Origin: Bacteroidota bacterium
GTDB taxonomy: Bacteria; Bacteroidota; Bacteroidia; B-17B0; Aurantibacillaceae
Reading direction: 5' to 3'
Assembly: GCA_021323535.1 (NCBI GenBank)
Contig: JAJONO010000008.1
Location: 1 to 64,000 of the forward strand
DNA: 64,000 nt
Shown here: in pieces, positions 60,732 through 64,000 of the stretch
How the letters are laid out: each line of letters begins with the position of its first letter
Numbering within the stretch: position 1 is the first letter of the stretch
Program-made: the position numbers and the translations under genes
Notes under the pieces: generated by a model
The model's database searches: none
Told to the model about the DNA's origin: nothing
The model's input: the letters and a program-made list of their open reading frames with translations, nothing else

Positions 60732-63700
60732 CTAATCGGATTTCACCACTACCCCACCTTCGCTTCCGGCACCACCTCCAATTTCTTTGCCAAATTTATC
60801 CATGGTGTTATCCCCGGTATCTTTATCAATGAGTTTATAATAAGGATCTATTCCTACCATGTAAGGTTCTTTGTCAACAATAATTTCGAGCTTCTTTTCC
60901 TTGCCAGTCATTTTTGTTTTCTTCACATAGATTGAATTTCCAAGAGCCTGTTGATTACGTTCGTTCTTCACAAATACGCCAATATCGATCCAGTCGGAAG
61001 GAATAACTTCTTTTGTTTTACCAAGACTATCGCTTTGCGTTTTGACGCAATTTACAACAGCAGTAATTTTAAATTTACCGTCACTGGTTTTTGTGCTGCT
61101 CCAGCTTTTGATACTGTTTTCATATACCACAATTCTCTCGAACATGTCTTTTACTGTTTCTTTTAAACTATCCGGAGTTGCGGCCTTAATGAAACTGTAA
61201 AATTCTTTTGATGTAGTGAACGGAGGTTCCTGGAAGGCTGTCTTTTTAATATATCTTTTCAAAGCAGCGTTAAGCGTATCTTCCCCAAGATAATCTTTCA
61301 AAGCGTACATGATTACACTTCCCTTCTGATAATGAATATACATCTGATTTTCACAATACATTAATGGACGTTCCTTCTTACTTTCTCCTGATCTTCCCTG
61401 AAGATATTTATTCATTTCATATTTCATGAACTTACTCATGGCGGCTTGTCCGTACTCTTTTTCCATGACCATTAATGCACTGTACTGGCTCATGGTTTCT
61501 GACATCACCGTTGACCCTTGTACGTTAGCGCCAATAACCTGGTGGGCCCACCACTGATGCGCCACTTCGTGAGCAGTAACATAAAAAGGATAATCCACTT
61601 CTTCAGGATCGTCCTCATTTACCTTTGCAACAAAGCCAATACTTTCTGAGAATGGAATGGTATTCGGGAATGATTGCGCGAAATCTTCATAACGTGGAAA
61701 TTCAAGAATGCGTACCTGTCTGTGCTGGTAAGGACTGAAATTCTTCGTGTAATAATCAAGAGAACGTTTTACTCCGCGAATCATACGATCAATGTTATAT
61801 TCATGTCCTTTATTATAATAGACTTCAACATTCACCACATGATTTTTATCCTGCGGATCGATCCATGTATCGCGTTTCACTTCGTATTTTGCTGATAGAA
61901 AAGCGTACAGGTTCAGAATCGGCGCATCCATTTTGTAATGGAAGAAATGCCTGTCGCCTTCTTTCCAGTCTTTCTGCAGGTAGCCTGGAGCAATGGCAGT
62001 TTGTCCTTCTTTGGTAGACACCACGCATTCGAAACGGATCCAATCGGCGTCGCTGGCAACGTAAGTGTTTCCATAGGCCGTTGTGTCATCGATGGATGCC
62101 ATTCGTGGCTTCGGAGGAAGTTTGTATTTCTTTCGCGCTGAATTTTCCGATAGTTCTGATTCGGAATTGTACCCAATAGAAGGAAGCATATAACTTGAAA
62201 TGAAACTTCCGTTGTACACTACTTCTCTCTGGTCAGGTTTCAGGAGAAATGTTTTAGGATAATATTCAATGTCGAATTCGAACTTCAAAGAATCTCCTGG
62301 TTGCAATCCGCCGGTAACTTCATAACCATAAAATCCTACTTTTTTATCTTCAAGAAATGTTTTATTGGTTTTACTTAATCTGAAATAATTAACCTTTGCT
62401 TCCTGTGGAATGTTGATCATGATCTTCTTCACCGGTTCTTTGTGTTTGTTTTTCAGATAATAGAAACCTTTGAAAGAACATCCTAGCTCATCGGGAAAAA
62501 TATCGAGTTTAAGATTTGATTCCACAACACGTGGTTGAAGTTCCTTCTCATATTTTTTATAAGCAATTTCAAAATCGGCCCGTTCTTTTTCCTGTTGTTT
62601 TTCTGACTTAACAGGATTTAATTTTATCCTGTCGTAGAGAATAACAGACCCGCAACCAAAAAAGAATAACATGCCAATAATGGCTGTCGCCTTATAAGGA
62701 AAACTGAAATGTTTCTTCGCCTGTTGCCAACGGATTTTAAAAACAGTTTCTTTTCCGCGTTGATACATTACCGCAGCAATGGCGCCGAGAATAAGAACAA
62801 ACCCGATCCAATAGAATTTATACACGAAAAAATTATTGATGGTTTGTCCAAAACCGTTCATGTCCGAATAACGCATTCTGTTTCCACTCGAATTAAAATC
62901 GAGCATCATGTTCTCGGTTCCAAGAGCTTTAATGATTTGTGGGATTCCAAGGGAAATTAAAACCACTACAAAAAATCCTACATAACGGTTCTTCATGAAC
63001 ACCTGGATAGATACGGAGAAAGCAATCAGAATAGCCAGTGATATAAATTTCATTCCGGCCAGATCTTTCAGGTACAAGCCTATTTCATAGTTTGTATACC
63101 CATTATAGGTTTGTATGAAAATGCAAGTGATCATGCATATGATATTTACCGCGAGACACAGTAAGAGAATAGATAAAAATTTAGAGATAAATAAAACACC
63201 GTTACTTATTGGTGATGCTCCTACAAGTTCGTCGACTTTAGCATCGCGTTCGCGCCAGATAACGATTCCCGAATAAAAAATAACCAGGATCAACAAAAAG
63301 AATCTGAAAATGCCTCCACTTGTTTCAAGTTGCATGTACGTTAGCGGATACGTTTCGGTTCCGTAGATCATTCCTGAAAACTGACTGATGAGAACCGTAA
63401 GCAATACAGATAATCCGATAATGATGTAGAAAAAAATGGAGCGGGTTATTTTACGGAACTCAAATCGTGTGAGAAATTTAATCTGCTCAAATACCAATGA
63501 AGTATTAAACACCTGGGTCACTTTTGGCAAGTGTCCAATAGACTGAATCATCTTCGAAGGTTGCGAGGTACTTTCTTTTCTCTTCTTTTTGAAAAGACTA
63601 ACTGGATTTAAAAACTGGTTGAAGCTGAAACGGAAATAAGTAAATACTAAAAGCGCAAACGATATTGCTATCCAGAAAACACGGTTGTACATAATGTACC

Positions 63701-64000
63701 CGTTAAAAGGAACAAGGTTTACGTTGTTCTCGGCGGGCGTCCAGTAATCTGTGGCAAGACTTAGGGCCTGTTGTCCGAATGGATCGATTAAAGCCGCCAT
63801 AGTTTTGTTATCGATATCGCTGGTGATAGAACGCGCAATTCCTGCAATTACAACAAATACAAGACTGCCAACATAACCACTTATCATGTTTCGTGTAAAC
63901 GTTACCAGGCTAAAAAATACTGCGCCTACAAGAAACGCATTTGGTAACATGAAAATCATAAATGGCTGAAAGAAATTAATAAACTTAAATTCTCCTAATT
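60732..64000 (-). CDS. ABC-2 permease / M1 aminopeptidase fusion, start beyond window
   Basis: At least 1089 residues. The frame is open to base 64000 (LGEFKFINFFQPF lies before the ATG at 63959), so the true start is outside. The N-terminal half has an ABC-2 permease with about a dozen helices (SGYVGSLVFVVIAGIARSIT; YIIIGLSVLLTVLISQFSG). From about 470 the periplasmic half is an M1 metallopeptidase, with FYVTAHEVAHQWWAHQVIGA (zinc site HExxH) and, 18 residues on, the Glu in MSETMSQYSALMVM. The typical GAMEN motif is replaced by FSESIGF-like text. Such fusions are common in Bacteroidota, usually beside an ABC ATPase gene, which should lie just past the right edge. Confidence 0.88.
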   Translation of the reverse strand, partial: LGEFKFINFFQPFMIFMLPNAFLVGAVFFSLVTFTRNMISGYVGSLVFVVIAGIARSITSDIDNKTMAALIDPFGQQALSLATDYWTPAENNVNLVPFNGYIMYNRVFWIAISFALLVFTYFRFSFNQFLNPVSLFKKKRKESTSQPSKMIQSIGHLPKVTQVFNTSLVFEQIKFLTRFEFRKITRSIFFYIIIGLSVLLTVLISQFSGMIYGTETYPLTYMQLETSGGIFRFFLLILVIFYSGIVIWRERDAKVDELVGASPISNGVLFISKFLSILLLCLAVNIICMITCIFIQTYNGYTNYEIGLYLKDLAGMKFISLAILIAFSVSIQVFMKNRYVGFFVVVLISLGIPQIIKALGTENMMLDFNSSGNRMRYSDMNGFGQTINNFFVYKFYWIGFVLILGAIAAVMYQRGKETVFKIRWQQAKKHFSFPYKATAIIGMLFFFGCGSVILYDRIKLNPVKSEKQQEKERADFEIAYKKYEKELQPRVVESNLKLDIFPDELGCSFKGFYYLKNKHKEPVKKIMINIPQEAKVNYFRLSKTNKTFLEDKKVGFYGYEVTGGLQPGDSLKFEFDIEYYPKTFLLKPDQREVVYNGSFISSYMLPSIGYNSESELSENSARKKYKLPPKPRMASIDDTTAYGNTYVASDADWIRFECVVSTKEGQTAIAPGYLQKDWKEGDRHFFHYKMDAPILNLYAFLSAKYEVKRDTWIDPQDKNHVVNVEVYYNKGHEYNIDRMIRGVKRSLDYYTKNFSPYQHRQVRILEFPRYEDFAQSFPNTIPFSESIGFVAKVNEDDPEEVDYPFYVTAHEVAHQWWAHQVIGANVQGSTVMSETMSQYSALMVMEKEYGQAAMSKFMKYEMNKYLQGRSGESKKERPLMYCENQMYIHYQKGSVIMYALKDYLGEDTLNAALKRYIKKTAFQEPPFTTSKEFYSFIKAATPDSLKETVKDMFERIVVYENSIKSWSSTKTSDGKFKITAVVNCVKTQSDSLGKTKEVIPSDWIDIGVFVKNERNQQALGNSIYVKKTKMTGKEKKLEIIVDKEPYMVGIDPYYKLIDKDTGDNTMDKFGKEIGGGAGSEGGVVVKSD

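Noticed and set aside
1-64000. tRNA, rRNA, CRISPR or transposase genes
   Set aside because: Gene-free stretches were read on both strands; no tRNA T-loop pattern, no regularly spaced repeats and no DDE or Y1 transposase frames were seen.

Overview
The window looks like a chromosome segment of a free-living member of the Bacteroidota. Reasons: about 40% GC; many secreted proteins ending in the type IX secretion (T9SS) sorting domain (K-V-Y-P-N-P type) or the gliding-associated CHU_C domain; SusD-era style lipoproteins with a Cys-Lys-Lys start; promoters of the TTTG-N19/20-TAnnTTTG type; few Shine-Dalgarno sequences; futalosine-route menaquinone synthesis (mqnC); and an ExbB-ExbD-ExbD-TonB cluster. 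I cannot name a genus. Both ends cut through genes: a winged-helix regulator at the left edge and an ABC-permease/M1-peptidase fusion at the right edge. I see no rRNA, tRNA, CRISPR array, transposase or prophage.

Layout. 1-900: a two-gene minus-strand unit (regulator plus membrane protein) with a good promoter containing a palindrome. 999-1332: a decayed small secreted-protein gene. 1618-2673: recA, flanked on both sides by strong RNA-like stem structures. 2972-9855: an accessory-looking block on the + strand. It holds a repeat/ADP-ribosylation-like fusion, a lipoprotein gene broken by an in-frame TAG, a 1265-residue secreted TANFOR/FN3/metallopeptidase/lipase-like protein, an overlapping lipoprotein that could be its immunity partner, and two more envelope proteins. 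9869-15541: a T9SS cargo protein, then a PadR regulator with its operator and three envelope genes, one with two GldL-like K-x-M-H-W-P-G membrane motifs. 15918-19884: an Ig-like lipoprotein, a lytic transglycosylase and two small genes.

20025-27459 (all minus): the energy-transduction cluster exbB, exbD2, exbD1 (frameshifted), tonB, a small membrane protein, a PstS-like lipoprotein, three stand-alone TonB C-terminal domain proteins and a TPR protein. 27681-36057: a YjbR protein, two tandem T9SS cargo paralogues, mqnC, two small secreted proteins and a pappalysin-like T9SS protease. 36060-43565: metabolism and housekeeping (purT, cysQ, a rhodanese, an RsmB-type methyltransferase) plus a 909-residue CHU_C adhesin. 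43717-49481: two tandem 7-repeat SBBP propeller proteins. 49830-54482: kup, purH and a DUF72 protein. 54842-64000: a hybrid two-component regulator, a membrane protein, a thioredoxin-fold protein, one more T9SS cargo and the ABC/M1 fusion.

The strongest oddities are the putative effector/immunity pair (4331-8813), the broken exbD, the broken lipoprotein gene, and a set of intergenic imperfect inverted repeats. Two of these (17315-17484 and 54668-54800) fold into long outer stems enclosing separate hairpins, with G-T wobble pairs suggesting they act as RNA from the + strand.
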